DNA of 64,000 nt from Ruegeria sp. Ofav3-42 (GTDB lineage: Bacteria > Pseudomonadota > Alphaproteobacteria > Rhodobacterales > Rhodobacteraceae). Position 1 is the first letter of the stretch, and every line of letters starts with the position of its first letter. The notes beneath the pieces are model-generated. The model was not told the origin of the DNA. It did no database searches and worked only from the letters and a program-made list of their open reading frames with translations. Positions 16,570-25,576 of this stretch are shown here, in pieces. Position numbers and translations under genes: made by a program. The stretch is taken from the NCBI RefSeq assembly GCF_022347725.1, contig NZ_JAKRGB010000003.1:1-64000 (forward strand), read 5' to 3'.

Positions 16570-17691
16570 ATGAGCGACGACACCCCGACCCCGGATCAGG
16601 CACCCGGTGCCCCGCACCCGCGTGAAACCCAGCGCCTGTTTGGGCAGGACTCGGCGGAACAGGCATTTATGAGTGCCTACACTTCGGAACGTCTGCACCA
16701 CGGCTGGCTGATCACTGGTCCGCGCGGCGTGGGTAAGGCCACACTCGCCTGGCGGATCGCCCGGTTCCTTCTGGCGACACCGCCAATTGAAGACGACGGG
16801 TTGTTCGGCGCCCCGCCTCCACCGGATAGTCTTGAGATCGATCCGGACCATCCCGTTGCTCACCGTATTCAAGCCGGGGCGGAGCCGGGGTTGGCCTCGA
16901 TCACCCGCTCGTTGAACGATCAGGGGCGGTTGCGCAACGAGATCGTCGTCGATGATATCCGCAAACTCGGAAAGTTCTTTGGTCTGTCTTCGACTGACGG
17001 CGGTCGCAGGGTCGTCATTGTAGACTCGGCGGATGAGATGAATGTCAGCGCGGCCAACGCCCTGTTGAAGATGCTGGAAGAACCACCGGCCCGCACCACG
17101 TTGCTGTTGATCTCACACCAACCATCGCGCTTGTTGCCGACAATCCGGTCACGGTGCAGGACGCTGCGCCTGTCGCCGCTGGGGCCCGAAGACATGCAGG
17201 CCGCACTAATGCAGACCGGCGCACAAATGCCCGAAAAAACAGACCACTTGGCCGCGCTTGCGGCGGGTTCCGTTGGTGACGCCGTGCGACTGATCAATTT
17301 GGGCGGGCTAGAGATTTACGCCGAGCTGATCGCGATTCTAGGCACCCTGCCCCGAATGGATCGCCAGCGCGCTTTGGCGTTGGCCGAGGCCGCCGCCCAG
17401 CGCGGCGCAGCCGAGCGGTTTGAGCTATTGTTGACCCTGATCGACGTCGCCCTGTCTCGCCTTGCCCTGACCGGCGCAACTGGTAGCGCCCCGATGCCCG
17501 AAGCCGCCCCAAACGAGGCCGAAACACTGACCCGCCTGTCGGCAACACCACACCAGGCCCGCAAATGGGCCGAGGTCGCAGCGGTGATCACAGCCCGTGC
17601 GCGCCACGGGCAGTCGGTGAACCTTGACCCTGCGGCTCTGGTCCTAGATACGGTATTCAAGATACAGGAAACCGCCGGTCAGAGCAGATGA
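16570..17691 (+). CDS. holB: DNA polymerase III delta-prime subunit
   Basis: 373 residues. An AAA+ clamp-loader subunit: GPRGVGKATLA near residue 52 in the P-loop position, and LLKMLEEPPARTTLLLIS followed by RSRCRTLRLSPL, the SRC motif of clamp loaders. A helical collar domain fills the rest. It helps load the sliding clamp. It overlaps the tatD gene by 4 bp. Confidence 0.94.
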   Translation: MSDDTPTPDQAPGAPHPRETQRLFGQDSAEQAFMSAYTSERLHHGWLITGPRGVGKATLAWRIARFLLATPPIEDDGLFGAPPPPDSLEIDPDHPVAHRIQAGAEPGLASITRSLNDQGRLRNEIVVDDIRKLGKFFGLSSTDGGRRVVIVDSADEMNVSAANALLKMLEEPPARTTLLLISHQPSRLLPTIRSRCRTLRLSPLGPEDMQAALMQTGAQMPEKTDHLAALAAGSVGDAVRLINLGGLEIYAELIAILGTLPRMDRQRALALAEAAAQRGAAERFELLLTLIDVALSRLALTGATGSAPMPEAAPNEAETLTRLSATPHQARKWAEVAAVITARARHGQSVNLDPAALVLDTVFKIQETAGQSR

Positions 17692-18494
17692 GCAATACCC
17701 CCGAAATCACCGACAGCCATTGCCATCTGGACTTCCCCGATTTCGAAGGTCAGCTGGACCAGATTATCGCCAATGCCGCCGAAGCTGGCGTAACCCGCAT
17801 GGTGACAATCTGCACCCGTCTTCGGAACGAACCAAACGTCCGCTCCATTGCCGAGGCACATGCCCCGGTATTCTACGCCGCCGGCACACACCCCATGAGC
17901 GCAGCTGATGAACCTATGGCAACGGTTGATGAGCTGGTCGCCCTGTCTCAGCATCCCAAATTTGTGGGCATTGGTGAATCCGGGCTGGATTATCATTACA
18001 CGGCCGACAGTGCCGAAGTGCAGAAGCAGTCGCTGCGCATCCATATCGAAGCTGCTCAGCGCACTGGCTTGCCGCTGATCATCCACGCCCGCGCGGCCGA
18101 CGACGACATGGCCCGCATTCTGGCAGAGGAATACCGAAACGCACCCTATTCGTGCGTCATGCACTGCTTTTCGTCTACCGCCGAACTGGCCAAAGCCGCT
18201 TTGGACCTGGGGTTTTACCTGTCCATGTCCGGTATCGCCGCTTTCCCCAAGAGCCAGGAACTGCGCGATATTTTCGCCGCAGCGTCGGTCGACCGTATCC
18301 TTGTGGAAACAGACGCGCCTTACCTGGCCCCGCCGCCCTATCGCGGCAAACGCAACGAGCCCGCTTATACCGCACATACGGCGCGCAAGGGGGCCGAGGT
18401 GTTCGGGATGGGTTACTCTGAATTTGCCGCGCAGACACAGGCCAATTTCGACCGGCTGTTCACCAAAGCCGCGACTTATAAGGCGGCTGCATGA
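17688..18494 (+). CDS. tatD: TatD-family metal-dependent hydrolase/DNase
   Basis: 268 residues with the TatD marks: TDSHCHLDF (metal ligands), GIGESGLDYHY, LPLIIHARAADDD, MHCFSS and ILVETDAPYLAP. The family contains 3'-5' exonucleases active in DNA repair. The start overlaps holB and the stop overlaps the MBL-fold gene, so the three are co-translated. Confidence 0.94.
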   Translation: MSNTPEITDSHCHLDFPDFEGQLDQIIANAAEAGVTRMVTICTRLRNEPNVRSIAEAHAPVFYAAGTHPMSAADEPMATVDELVALSQHPKFVGIGESGLDYHYTADSAEVQKQSLRIHIEAAQRTGLPLIIHARAADDDMARILAEEYRNAPYSCVMHCFSSTAELAKAALDLGFYLSMSGIAAFPKSQELRDIFAAASVDRILVETDAPYLAPPPYRGKRNEPAYTAHTARKGAEVFGMGYSEFAAQTQANFDRLFTKAATYKAAA

Positions 18495-19288
18495 CCGAAT
18501 TGCGTTGCACAATCCTTGGCTGCGGATCTTCCGGCGGCGTACCCCGGCTGGGCGGGCAATGGGGTGAGTGCGACCCGAAAAACCCTAGGAACATCCGCCG
18601 CCGCTGTTCGATGCTGGTGGAACGCGATGGCCCCAACGGCACGACCTCGGTTCTGATCGACACCACGCCGGATATGCGCAGCCAGTTGCTCGACACGGGG
18701 ACCGGGCGTCTGGATGGGGTGATATATACCCATTCGCACGCGGACCACGTTCACGGGATCGACGACCTGCGCATGATCGTGTTCAACATGCGCGAACGGG
18801 TGCCCGTCTGGGCGGATGGTGATACGCAGAACGACCTTCTGGGTCGGTTCGGGTATGCCTTCGTTCAGCCGGAAACCTCGCCCTACCCGCCGATCCTTGA
18901 TTTGAAGACCATCGACGGCCCGTTCGAGGTTGACGGCCCCGGCGGCCCCATCCCCTTCCATCCATTCAAGGTCAACCACGGGTCAATCGACTCGCTGGGC
19001 TTCCGCATGGGCAAACTGGCCTACTTGCCTGACGTCGCTGAGATCTACGACGATGCCTGGCCGATGATGGAGGGATTGGACTGCCTGGTAATCGACGCGC
19101 TGCGACGAAAGCCACACCCTACTCATGCCCATCTGGAAAAAACGTTGGGCTGGATCGAACAGTTGGAACCAAAACGCGCGATCCTGACCAATATGCATAT
19201 CGATCTGGACTATGCCACGGTCGATGCGGAAACCGCAGACTACATTACCCCGGCCTATGACGGAATGGTGATCCATCAGGCGCTTTAA
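18491..19288 (+). CDS. MBL-fold metallohydrolase (PhnP-like)
   Basis: 265 residues. The metallo-beta-lactamase motif HSHADHVHGID is near residue 79, and later ligands are in HGSIDSLGF, YLPDVAEI and LTNMHIDLDY. The N-terminal GCGSSGGVPRLGGQWG is typical of the PhnP/cyclic-phosphodiesterase-like branch. It is the standard fourth gene after tmk-holB-tatD in this bacterial group. A phosphodiesterase activity is likely, but the substrate is unknown. Confidence 0.9.
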   Translation: MTELRCTILGCGSSGGVPRLGGQWGECDPKNPRNIRRRCSMLVERDGPNGTTSVLIDTTPDMRSQLLDTGTGRLDGVIYTHSHADHVHGIDDLRMIVFNMRERVPVWADGDTQNDLLGRFGYAFVQPETSPYPPILDLKTIDGPFEVDGPGGPIPFHPFKVNHGSIDSLGFRMGKLAYLPDVAEIYDDAWPMMEGLDCLVIDALRRKPHPTHAHLEKTLGWIEQLEPKRAILTNMHIDLDYATVDAETADYITPAYDGMVIHQAL

Positions 19289-19351
19289 GACCCCGTTCAA
19301 CCAACTTAACTTGCGGCGGCCTTGCGTCGGCACAGCTTGCAAAGTGGTGAG

Positions 19352-20284
19352 ATGCTCCAAAGCCTGATTAACGTCATTCTACCGGTTTTCCTTGTGATCG
19401 GAGCAGGTTATGCCTCGACCCGGTTGGGGTACTTCAAAGAAATCCATATTGACGGGTTGATGAAGTTTACACAGGGCTTTGCGATACCCTGCCTACTGTT
19501 CCTTGCAATCTCACATCTGGACCTGAGCGCCAGCTTTGACCCCCGACTTCTGGCCAGCTTCTATACCGCTGCAGGCCTGTGTTTCACAGCTGGCCTGTTC
19601 GGCGCGCGCTTTATCTTTGGTCGGGATTGGGAAGACTGTGTGGCCATCGGGTTTTGCTGCCTGTTCTCGAACTCCGTTTTGTTGGGTCTGCCGATCACGG
19701 AACGCGCATATGGCCCAGAAAACCTGACCGGCAACTACGCGATCATCGCCTTCCACTCGCCCTTCTGTTACGGCGTTGGCATCACAGTTATGGAGGTAAT
19801 CCGAAACCGGGGCCACGGTGGCCCGCGTATGGTCAAATCCATTCTTTCCGCCATGTTTCGCAACGCATTGATCCTGGGCATCGCGTTGGGGTTTGTCGTC
19901 AACCTGTCGGGCGTGGGCGTGCCTGCGGTTGTGGACGAAGCCCTCGGCCTTGTGACCCGCGCCGCGTTGCCGGGGGCGCTGTTCGCACTGGGCGGAGTGC
20001 TGGTAAAGTACAAACCCGAAGGAGACCTGCGTACCATTGCTTTTGTCTGCGCTGTTTCGCTGATGCTCCATCCCGGTCTGGTTTGGCTGTTCGGCTCAAC
20101 GGCCGGTCTGCCACAGGATTTGTTCCGGTCGGGCGTTCTGAACGCTGCGATGGCACCCGGCTTCAACGCTTACATCTTTGCCAATATGTATGGGCGGGCG
20201 AAAAGGGTTGCGGCCTCATCGGTTCTGGTCGGAACTGCCGTCTCGATCCTTACCGTCTGGCTATGGCTGACATTGTTGGGCTAG
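19352..20284 (+). CDS. AEC-family (auxin efflux carrier-like) transporter
   Basis: 310 residues from ATG 19352. About ten membrane spans in two pseudo-symmetric halves, starting LINVILPVFLVIGAGYASTRLG, with a PCLLF kink in the first half and a GVLNAAMAPGFNAYIFA segment in the second. Family members export organic acids or auxin-like compounds. An upstream TTG would add ten residues but leaves a poor ribosome site. The neighbours give no hint of the substrate. Confidence 0.85.
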   Translation: MLQSLINVILPVFLVIGAGYASTRLGYFKEIHIDGLMKFTQGFAIPCLLFLAISHLDLSASFDPRLLASFYTAAGLCFTAGLFGARFIFGRDWEDCVAIGFCCLFSNSVLLGLPITERAYGPENLTGNYAIIAFHSPFCYGVGITVMEVIRNRGHGGPRMVKSILSAMFRNALILGIALGFVVNLSGVGVPAVVDEALGLVTRAALPGALFALGGVLVKYKPEGDLRTIAFVCAVSLMLHPGLVWLFGSTAGLPQDLFRSGVLNAAMAPGFNAYIFANMYGRAKRVAASSVLVGTAVSILTVWLWLTLLG

Positions 20285-20355
20285 CGTTAATGGCCATGGC
20301 TTGACTTTGTTACATCCCAAAACACCTATCGGAAAACCAGACAGGACACGCCTAA

Positions 20356-21054
20356 ATGCCGCACGCTCTTATCGTCGCCCACGGTCAACCCTCTGACCCC
20401 GATCCAGCCGAGGCGGCACTGGCAGCTTATGCTGCTGAGGTCGACGGGTATTGCGATGGGGTCAGCGTTCACTCGGCCACGCTTGCGGCACCGGGAATGC
20501 TGGAGGCCCGGCTGAACGAACTTCCGGAAGACACTGTAATCTATCCCCTTTTCATGGCCAAGGGATGGTTCGTGACCAGCGCTCTGCCAAAACGACTGGG
20601 CGACCGTGATATCGGCATTCTGAACCCGTTGGGCGTCGATCCTGACTTGCCAGCATTGGTTGCGACAGCATTGCGCGATACCCTGTCAGACCGACACTGG
20701 GACCCTGCCGCGACTGATCTTGTTCTGGCCGCACACGGTTCGGGCCGCAGTCGCAACCCATCCGCGGTAGCCGACGCGTTTTCTAAGGAACTGGCAGAGT
20801 TTATCTCCTTCCGCTCCATCCATCTTGGCTTTGTTGAGGAAGCTCCATCTATCTCAGAGGCGGCGTCGGGCACCGGCGATCAGGCCTTGTGCCTGCCCTT
20901 CTTTGCCTGCACAGGCGGGCATGTTCAGGACGATGTTCCGCAAGAACTGGATCGCGCCGATTTCAGCGGGTACGTGATGCCCGTGGTTGGAGAACTGCCC
21001 GCGATCAAACGGCATATCGCAAACTCTCTGGTCAAAGCATTTCAGCAGGATTGA
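20356..21054 (+). CDS. CbiX/SirB-like chelatase-family protein
   Basis: 232 residues made of two similar halves, each opening with the family His-Gly motif (IVAHGQPSDP and LAAHGSGRSRNPS); a further His lies in CTGGHVQDD. CbiX/SirB enzymes insert cobalt or iron into sirohydrochlorin, but this branch is only distantly like proven chelatases, so the metal and substrate are open. It stands alone between the AEC carrier gene and the converging GGDEF gene. Confidence 0.75.
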   Translation: MPHALIVAHGQPSDPDPAEAALAAYAAEVDGYCDGVSVHSATLAAPGMLEARLNELPEDTVIYPLFMAKGWFVTSALPKRLGDRDIGILNPLGVDPDLPALVATALRDTLSDRHWDPAATDLVLAAHGSGRSRNPSAVADAFSKELAEFISFRSIHLGFVEEAPSISEAASGTGDQALCLPFFACTGGHVQDDVPQELDRADFSGYVMPVVGELPAIKRHIANSLVKAFQQD

Positions 21055-21112
21055 GCGAGTGTACGTCCTGTGCGTTCTTCTCTGATGAAAACTGGTTGCG
21101 AAATCACTTGGT

Positions 21113-22102
21113 TCATTCCGACTCAACAAGCGTCGAGTACGGGCAGTGCCGCGACCTTCCCTGGCGCTTCGCCTCATACAGCGCCTGATCCGCAGCGTTC
21201 AGCAATTCCGCGGCATTGGGCGAACTGAACTGCGTGGACAGCGCCGTTCCGATGCTGGCTGAAATCTGGCACGGAGTGTTTTCGAACATCATAGGCTGGC
21301 GCAAACGTTTGATCAGGCGCGACGCAACATCAGACAGAACACTTTCGTCGACCAGACCCTTAAAAATAATAACAAACTCATCGCCACCGATGCGGGCAAC
21401 CGTATCCTCATTTCGCGTTTCCTCCTCCATGATCCGGGCGGCCTGTTGCAACACAAAGTCACCAGCTGCATGACCCAAGTGGTCATTGACGCTTTTGAAG
21501 AAATCCAGGTCCAAATGCATGAGCGCAAAAGCGGAATTGCCAGAGATCAGGTGCCTCAGAACCACATCCATAGCCCGACGGTTTTTTAATCCGGTCAACA
21601 TGTCCGTGACTGCCTGCTCTTCGGCAGCCAGCATGGCACCTTGCAATCGCAGGTTTAAAGACCGCGAAGCCTCCATTGCGGCTGATTTTGCTTCAACCAG
21701 ATACAGTAGTTCAATCGCCAGATCTGTCCCCGAGAAATCCGCGCTGGTCAGAGCGTAGTCCCGTACCGCATCCAGTATCGAAATCCCGAAGGACAGGTTG
21801 ATGATGGCCCCGTTCCCCTTGGGCATTGGCGCTATCAACCCCTTTAGTGCCGTGCGAGGTTCGTCGTGAAACTTCAGATGTACCTTACCTCCGGCCAATG
21901 ACAGCAGCGCAGGGGTTGTGGTCACGGTTCGTGGTCGAACCAGTTCGAACACATCCAAAAAGTCTTTGCCCTGCATCGGCTCATCCGGGCGCAGTTTTTG
22001 CAACGTCGGCCCGGCATTTACAATCTTTCCCCGCTCATCCACCAACACGAACATCGGGCACAGGGTGTCCAACAGCGCAGACAGTTCGGCGGTATCCATC
22101 AT
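21113..22102 (-). CDS. Diguanylate cyclase with HNOBA-like N-terminal domain
   Basis: 329 residues. The N-terminal part (about 1-130) looks like a haem-NO-binding-associated (HNOBA) PAS-like domain: FVLVDERGKIVNAGPTLQKL, FELVRPR, then a coiled helix (about 130-165) of signalling type. A GGDEF domain follows (about 165-325) with intact RIGGDEFVII and an RxxD inhibitory site (RNED) at the right distance. It should make c-di-GMP under control of the H-NOX protein encoded just upstream; the start ATG overlaps that gene's stop (ATGA). The order H-NOX, HNOBA, cyclase is that of eukaryotic soluble guanylate cyclase, here split over two genes. Confidence 0.88.
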   Translation of the reverse strand: MMDTAELSALLDTLCPMFVLVDERGKIVNAGPTLQKLRPDEPMQGKDFLDVFELVRPRTVTTTPALLSLAGGKVHLKFHDEPRTALKGLIAPMPKGNGAIINLSFGISILDAVRDYALTSADFSGTDLAIELLYLVEAKSAAMEASRSLNLRLQGAMLAAEEQAVTDMLTGLKNRRAMDVVLRHLISGNSAFALMHLDLDFFKSVNDHLGHAAGDFVLQQAARIMEEETRNEDTVARIGGDEFVIIFKGLVDESVLSDVASRLIKRLRQPMMFENTPCQISASIGTALSTQFSSPNAAELLNAADQALYEAKRQGRSRHCPYSTLVESE

Positions 22103-22686
22103 GATTTTCGCGCCCCCAGATCGAAATGGCGCCCTTCGGTAAAGGCACTTTCCACCAAAACAATCGAGATGACCTCGGCATCGCCATGCTGCCCGTCATG
22201 TGACAACATGGCCAGCGCGCCATAGTCATCCGCAACCGCTCGCAGCACCCCAACCATCACGCTGGAATAGCCAGGCAAGCCCGGATAACAGAACAGCTGA
22301 TACTCTGCCGGAGACACCTCCCGAAGTTCCAGCATCGGCAGGCGCAGATCCGAAACAGCAAGCCTCGCCCGGTCTGACAAGTCATCCAGAGAATGCAAAA
22401 ATTCAACGTAAGTGACACCGCCGAAACGCAGAAGTCGGCGCAGGTCTTCCATGTTGGGGTGCGAAACCAGATAGGTTCCCAGGTCTTCCAGAATTTCCGC
22501 ACGTGGGCGGTTCAGGTCCGCACAAAGCGCATCCAATACCCGCTTTGTCATTTCGTCTTCGTAGACCAGCATCGCCTCGAATTCGGTAAAGCCCAGCCCC
22601 GCCGCCTCAGTCACCCGCAGCCAGCAGGGTTGCCCATAGGTCGCGCATACAAAGGATTGTATCGCCCGATTGATCAGACCATGCAT
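22099..22686 (-). CDS. H-NOX (haem NO-binding) domain protein, pocket motif degraded
   Basis: 195 residues, beginning MHGLINRAIQ as H-NOX domains do, with the proximal haem ligand His98 in YVEFLHSLDD. The strand that should carry the haem-propionate motif YxSxR reads C133-Y-P135-G-L137, so all three conserved residues are changed. The fold and position are otherwise normal. Proteins of this kind sense NO and act on a partner; the coupled GGDEF gene is the obvious one. Whether this copy still binds haem is doubtful. A 25-bp palindrome lies just upstream of the start codon. Confidence 0.88.
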   Translation of the reverse strand: MHGLINRAIQSFVCATYGQPCWLRVTEAAGLGFTEFEAMLVYEDEMTKRVLDALCADLNRPRAEILEDLGTYLVSHPNMEDLRRLLRFGGVTYVEFLHSLDDLSDRARLAVSDLRLPMLELREVSPAEYQLFCYPGLPGYSSVMVGVLRAVADDYGALAMLSHDGQHGDAEVISIVLVESAFTEGRHFDLGARKS

Positions 22687-22694
22687 GAGATGCC

Positions 22695-22719
22695 CCAGAT
22701 TGGTTTCCCCCCAATCTGG
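22695..22719 (-). promoter_or_regulatory. Perfect inverted repeat before the H-NOX gene
   Basis: CCAGATTGG and CCAATCTGG form 9-bp perfect arms around a 7-base loop, ending 9 bp before the start codon. It could be a repressor operator or an mRNA hairpin acting on translation. No T-run follows, so it is not a clear terminator. Confidence 0.5.
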
Positions 22720-22806
22720 TCAGACAATCCTTAACAAATAGCCAAAATTCGCACTGCGGTAGTGACAATCTGGCAGAGTCTCAATGTAGAAGTCCTTGCG
22801 CTTAAA

Positions 22807-24366
22807 CTAGAAATCCGTCGGAGCCCCGCCTTCGGCCTTACGGCGCGCAACAAAGTCAGCCAGTTCTTCCCGGATGCCCTCGTCCATCGCCGGAGGTTCA
22901 AAGCTGGTGATGATTTCCTTGAAAATGTGATGGGCGCGCTCAGCGGTCCAGATGCCACCGGCGACGTCCCAGCCTTCGTAGTTTTTCCAATCGCTCAGGA
23001 ACGGCTGATAGAACGCAGTGGTGTATCGATCTTGCGTGTGCTGAATGCCGAAGAAATGACCGTCGTTTCCAACCGCCTTGATCGCATCCAGTGCAATTTC
23101 ATCCGGGCCCGTCGCTGTGATTTCCGGCTGCATGTATCTTTGAATTTGCTGGAGTATCTCGCAGTCCATAATGAACTTCTCGGGGCTGGCGATTAGACCG
23201 CCCTCCAGCCATCCGGCCGCATGGTACACCATGTTGGTGCCCGACTGCACCGCAGCCCATAGCGAGTTCGATGTCTCCCATACGGACTGACCATCGGGCA
23301 CGTTCGCCGCGCAGACGCCCGAAGACCGCATCGGCAGACCGTAGTAACGGGCCATCTGACCGGTCATCTGGGTCGAGCGCATGTACTCCGGTGTACCAAA
23401 CGCAGGCGCGCCCGACTTCATATCAACGTTGGACGTGAACGTCCCGATAACACAGGGAATTCCGGGCCGGACATACTGGAACAAAGCAATCGCGCACAGC
23501 GCCTCGGCCAGCGACTGTGCAACCGCGCCAGCCATCGTCACAGGGGCCATCGCCCCCGCCAGCGTGAACGGAGTCACGACGATCGCCTGCCCGCGCCGCG
23601 CAAGGCGAAGACAGCCATCAATCATCGGGTGATCGTGTTTCAACGGCGAGGTCGAGTTGATGTTGGTGTACATGCGTGGAGTCGCTTCGAACTCCTCATG
23701 GCTGAGGCCACCTGCGATCCGGACCATCTCCATCACATCTTCGACGCGCTCCTTGCCCAGCGAATAGGCATGCATCGCCTTGTCGGTCAGCGTCAGCTTG
23801 TCATAAAGGACGTCCAGATGGCGTATGCTGGCGTGAATATCGACCGGCTCAACCGGATAACCGCCCGCAAAATGGATGCAGTTAAAATACTGCGTCAGTT
23901 TCAAAAGGTTCCGGCACATTTCGCGGTTACCGGATACCTTAGTGCCGATCTCCAAGTCCCAGTAATTCGGCGGGGAGGACACATTGCCAAACAGAAGGGT
24001 TTTACCGCCGACCTCAATGGTTTTGTCGGGGTTTCGCGGGGTGATCGTGAATGTCGACGGAGCCTTTGCCACCATCTCCATCACAAAGTCACGCCCCATG
24101 CGCACGTTGTCGCCATTGATCGTGCAGCCGGCCTCTTTCAGGATGGCAATGGCTTCTTCGTTGTAGAACTCGATCCCGATCTCTTCGAGGATGCGCATTG
24201 CACCGTCATGGATCGCTTCGATCCCGGCCTGGTCCAGCGGTTCGGTGGGTTTGTCGATATTGATCGGCGGATTCCACGGCATCTGGTCGATCACCGCGCT
24301 GCCCCTGCGCGCCGCCGCACCGGCCCGTCCTCCACCCCGGCGTTTACGAGTCTGTGTGTCAGCCAT
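22807..24366 (-). CDS. MttB-superfamily methyltransferase without pyrrolysine
   Basis: 519 residues from ATG 24366, preceded by CGGAGG; the longer open frame lacks a ribosome site. It belongs to the trimethylamine methyltransferase (MttB) superfamily, a TIM-barrel group in which Pyl-containing members demethylate trimethylamine and others act on glycine betaine and other quaternary amines. The frame is continuous with no amber codon, so this is a non-Pyl member. A basic N-terminal tail (RKRRGGGRAG) precedes the fold. No corrinoid protein or reactivator is next to it, so the partner must be elsewhere. The substrate is unknown. Confidence 0.88.
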   Translation of the reverse strand: MADTQTRKRRGGGRAGAAARRGSAVIDQMPWNPPINIDKPTEPLDQAGIEAIHDGAMRILEEIGIEFYNEEAIAILKEAGCTINGDNVRMGRDFVMEMVAKAPSTFTITPRNPDKTIEVGGKTLLFGNVSSPPNYWDLEIGTKVSGNREMCRNLLKLTQYFNCIHFAGGYPVEPVDIHASIRHLDVLYDKLTLTDKAMHAYSLGKERVEDVMEMVRIAGGLSHEEFEATPRMYTNINSTSPLKHDHPMIDGCLRLARRGQAIVVTPFTLAGAMAPVTMAGAVAQSLAEALCAIALFQYVRPGIPCVIGTFTSNVDMKSGAPAFGTPEYMRSTQMTGQMARYYGLPMRSSGVCAANVPDGQSVWETSNSLWAAVQSGTNMVYHAAGWLEGGLIASPEKFIMDCEILQQIQRYMQPEITATGPDEIALDAIKAVGNDGHFFGIQHTQDRYTTAFYQPFLSDWKNYEGWDVAGGIWTAERAHHIFKEIITSFEPPAMDEGIREELADFVARRKAEGGAPTDF

Positions 24367-24486
24367 TGGAAACCTCCGGAACTTGCTTTCTACCAGCAAG
24401 CCCGGAAGTCGGGGCAATCGCCGCTCTGTCTGCGACAAACTCTGTCGGTTTTTTATCCCGGACCGTCGAAATCGGCCCCAAGCCGG

Positions 24487-25179
24487 TCAGTTTGCGGCCA
24501 ACCAAGCGGGAATGTGACCGATATCCGGCAACACCACATCCGCCATCGGCGCCAACGCCTCGGCCGGTGCCATCCCGGTCAGAACGCCAATTGTGGTCAT
24601 CCCGGCGGCGCGCCCGGCCTGCAGATCATGCAGACTGTCCCCCACCATGGCCACGCGCGATGGATCGACGCCGACATGGGTGGCAAAGGCAATCAACTGA
24701 CCGGGACCGGGTTTGAACCCGTGACCGCTGTCGTAACCGGCGACAAAATCGAAGTGATCGCGAATTCCCACAGACGCCAGGTGCTGCAGCGCGGGCACTT
24801 CTCCGTCATTCGTGGCCACGCCCAACTTGAGACCAGCCTGCCTGAGACCTTCCAGAAATGGAACCAACGGTACGGCCGGTGCTTGAGTTGCCGTCGCCGA
24901 TTCCGTGTTCAGGACATCAATCAACTCATCGAGCGACATGTCCGGAAAATGCGGGGCAAGCGCCTCCGCGATTTCTCCCACAGTTCCAGCGATGACAATG
25001 CTGTCTTCGGAGTATTCCTCAGTGACCGGATCGAACCCGATGGCCTGGCCCAGTTCGGCGGCACGCTCGGGATCACCGCCTGACAGTCTCTCCATCAAAC
25101 TGCGCCCGAAGCCGCCCCATGTGTTTGCAAAATCAAACAGAGTTCCGTCCTTGTCGAACAAGATCGCGTCGATGGGCAT
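24487..25179 (-). CDS. HAD-family phosphatase (phosphoglycolate-phosphatase-like)
   Basis: 230 residues with the four HAD motifs: DAILFDKDGTLFDF (catalytic Asp), GVATND, Lys in GHGFKPGPGQ, and MVGDSLHDLQAG. A helical cap lies between motifs I and II. It removes phosphate from a small metabolite and is close to phosphoglycolate phosphatases, but the substrate is not fixed by sequence. It follows the DUF3572 gene by 25 bp and precedes the MttB-like gene by 120 bp on the same strand. Confidence 0.88.
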   Translation of the reverse strand: MPIDAILFDKDGTLFDFANTWGGFGRSLMERLSGGDPERAAELGQAIGFDPVTEEYSEDSIVIAGTVGEIAEALAPHFPDMSLDELIDVLNTESATATQAPAVPLVPFLEGLRQAGLKLGVATNDGEVPALQHLASVGIRDHFDFVAGYDSGHGFKPGPGQLIAFATHVGVDPSRVAMVGDSLHDLQAGRAAGMTTIGVLTGMAPAEALAPMADVVLPDIGHIPAWLAAN

Positions 25180-25204
25180 TGCATGCTCCTGTCAGAAGTT
25201 TGGA

Positions 25205-25489
25205 TCAGGTCCAGTGAACGTCGCTGCCACCGGACAAAACCATCCGCGCCTGACCCGGCAGGTCGTAGGGCACAGAGTTGGCGTCACAAAAGGCGATCAC
25301 CCACGAATCGTCAAGCATCAAGAATTCAAGAACGGAACTCAGGAACTCCGGCTCTGCCGCCCTTTCCCGCAGGTCATCGGTGGATGCACCCGTCGACCCC
25401 AGAAAAACGGGCAACAACTCATCGTTCCCGACCAGCCAACCCAGGACATTCAGGGCCAGCGTTTCTGCAGATTGGGCGGTGATCGGCAT
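25205..25489 (-). CDS. DUF3572-family small protein
   Basis: 94 residues, no signal or membrane segment. The pattern SAETLALNVLGWL, FLGSTGASTDDLR, SSVLEFLMLDDSWVIAFC and the closing SGGSDVHWT match the alphaproteobacterial DUF3572 family as I recall it. Function is unknown. It heads the small leftward cluster with the HAD phosphatase. Confidence 0.8.
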   Translation of the reverse strand: MPITAQSAETLALNVLGWLVGNDELLPVFLGSTGASTDDLRERAAEPEFLSSVLEFLMLDDSWVIAFCDANSVPYDLPGQARMVLSGGSDVHWT

Positions 25490-25576
25490 AAAGAGGCCTC
25501 GGATGTGTGCTTGGAAAGGGTTTGTTAACCAGACTCATAAACACTTTGGCAACGCATGCAATCAACGGTGACTGAT

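Noticed and set aside
22807..24366. Pyrrolysine in the MttB-like protein
   Set aside because: The frame contains no in-frame TAG, so this is a non-Pyl member.
23629..25083. A 484-codon plus-strand frame opposite the MttB-like and HAD genes
   Set aside because: It is an antisense shadow: the minus-strand products match known families, this one has no domain or ribosome site.
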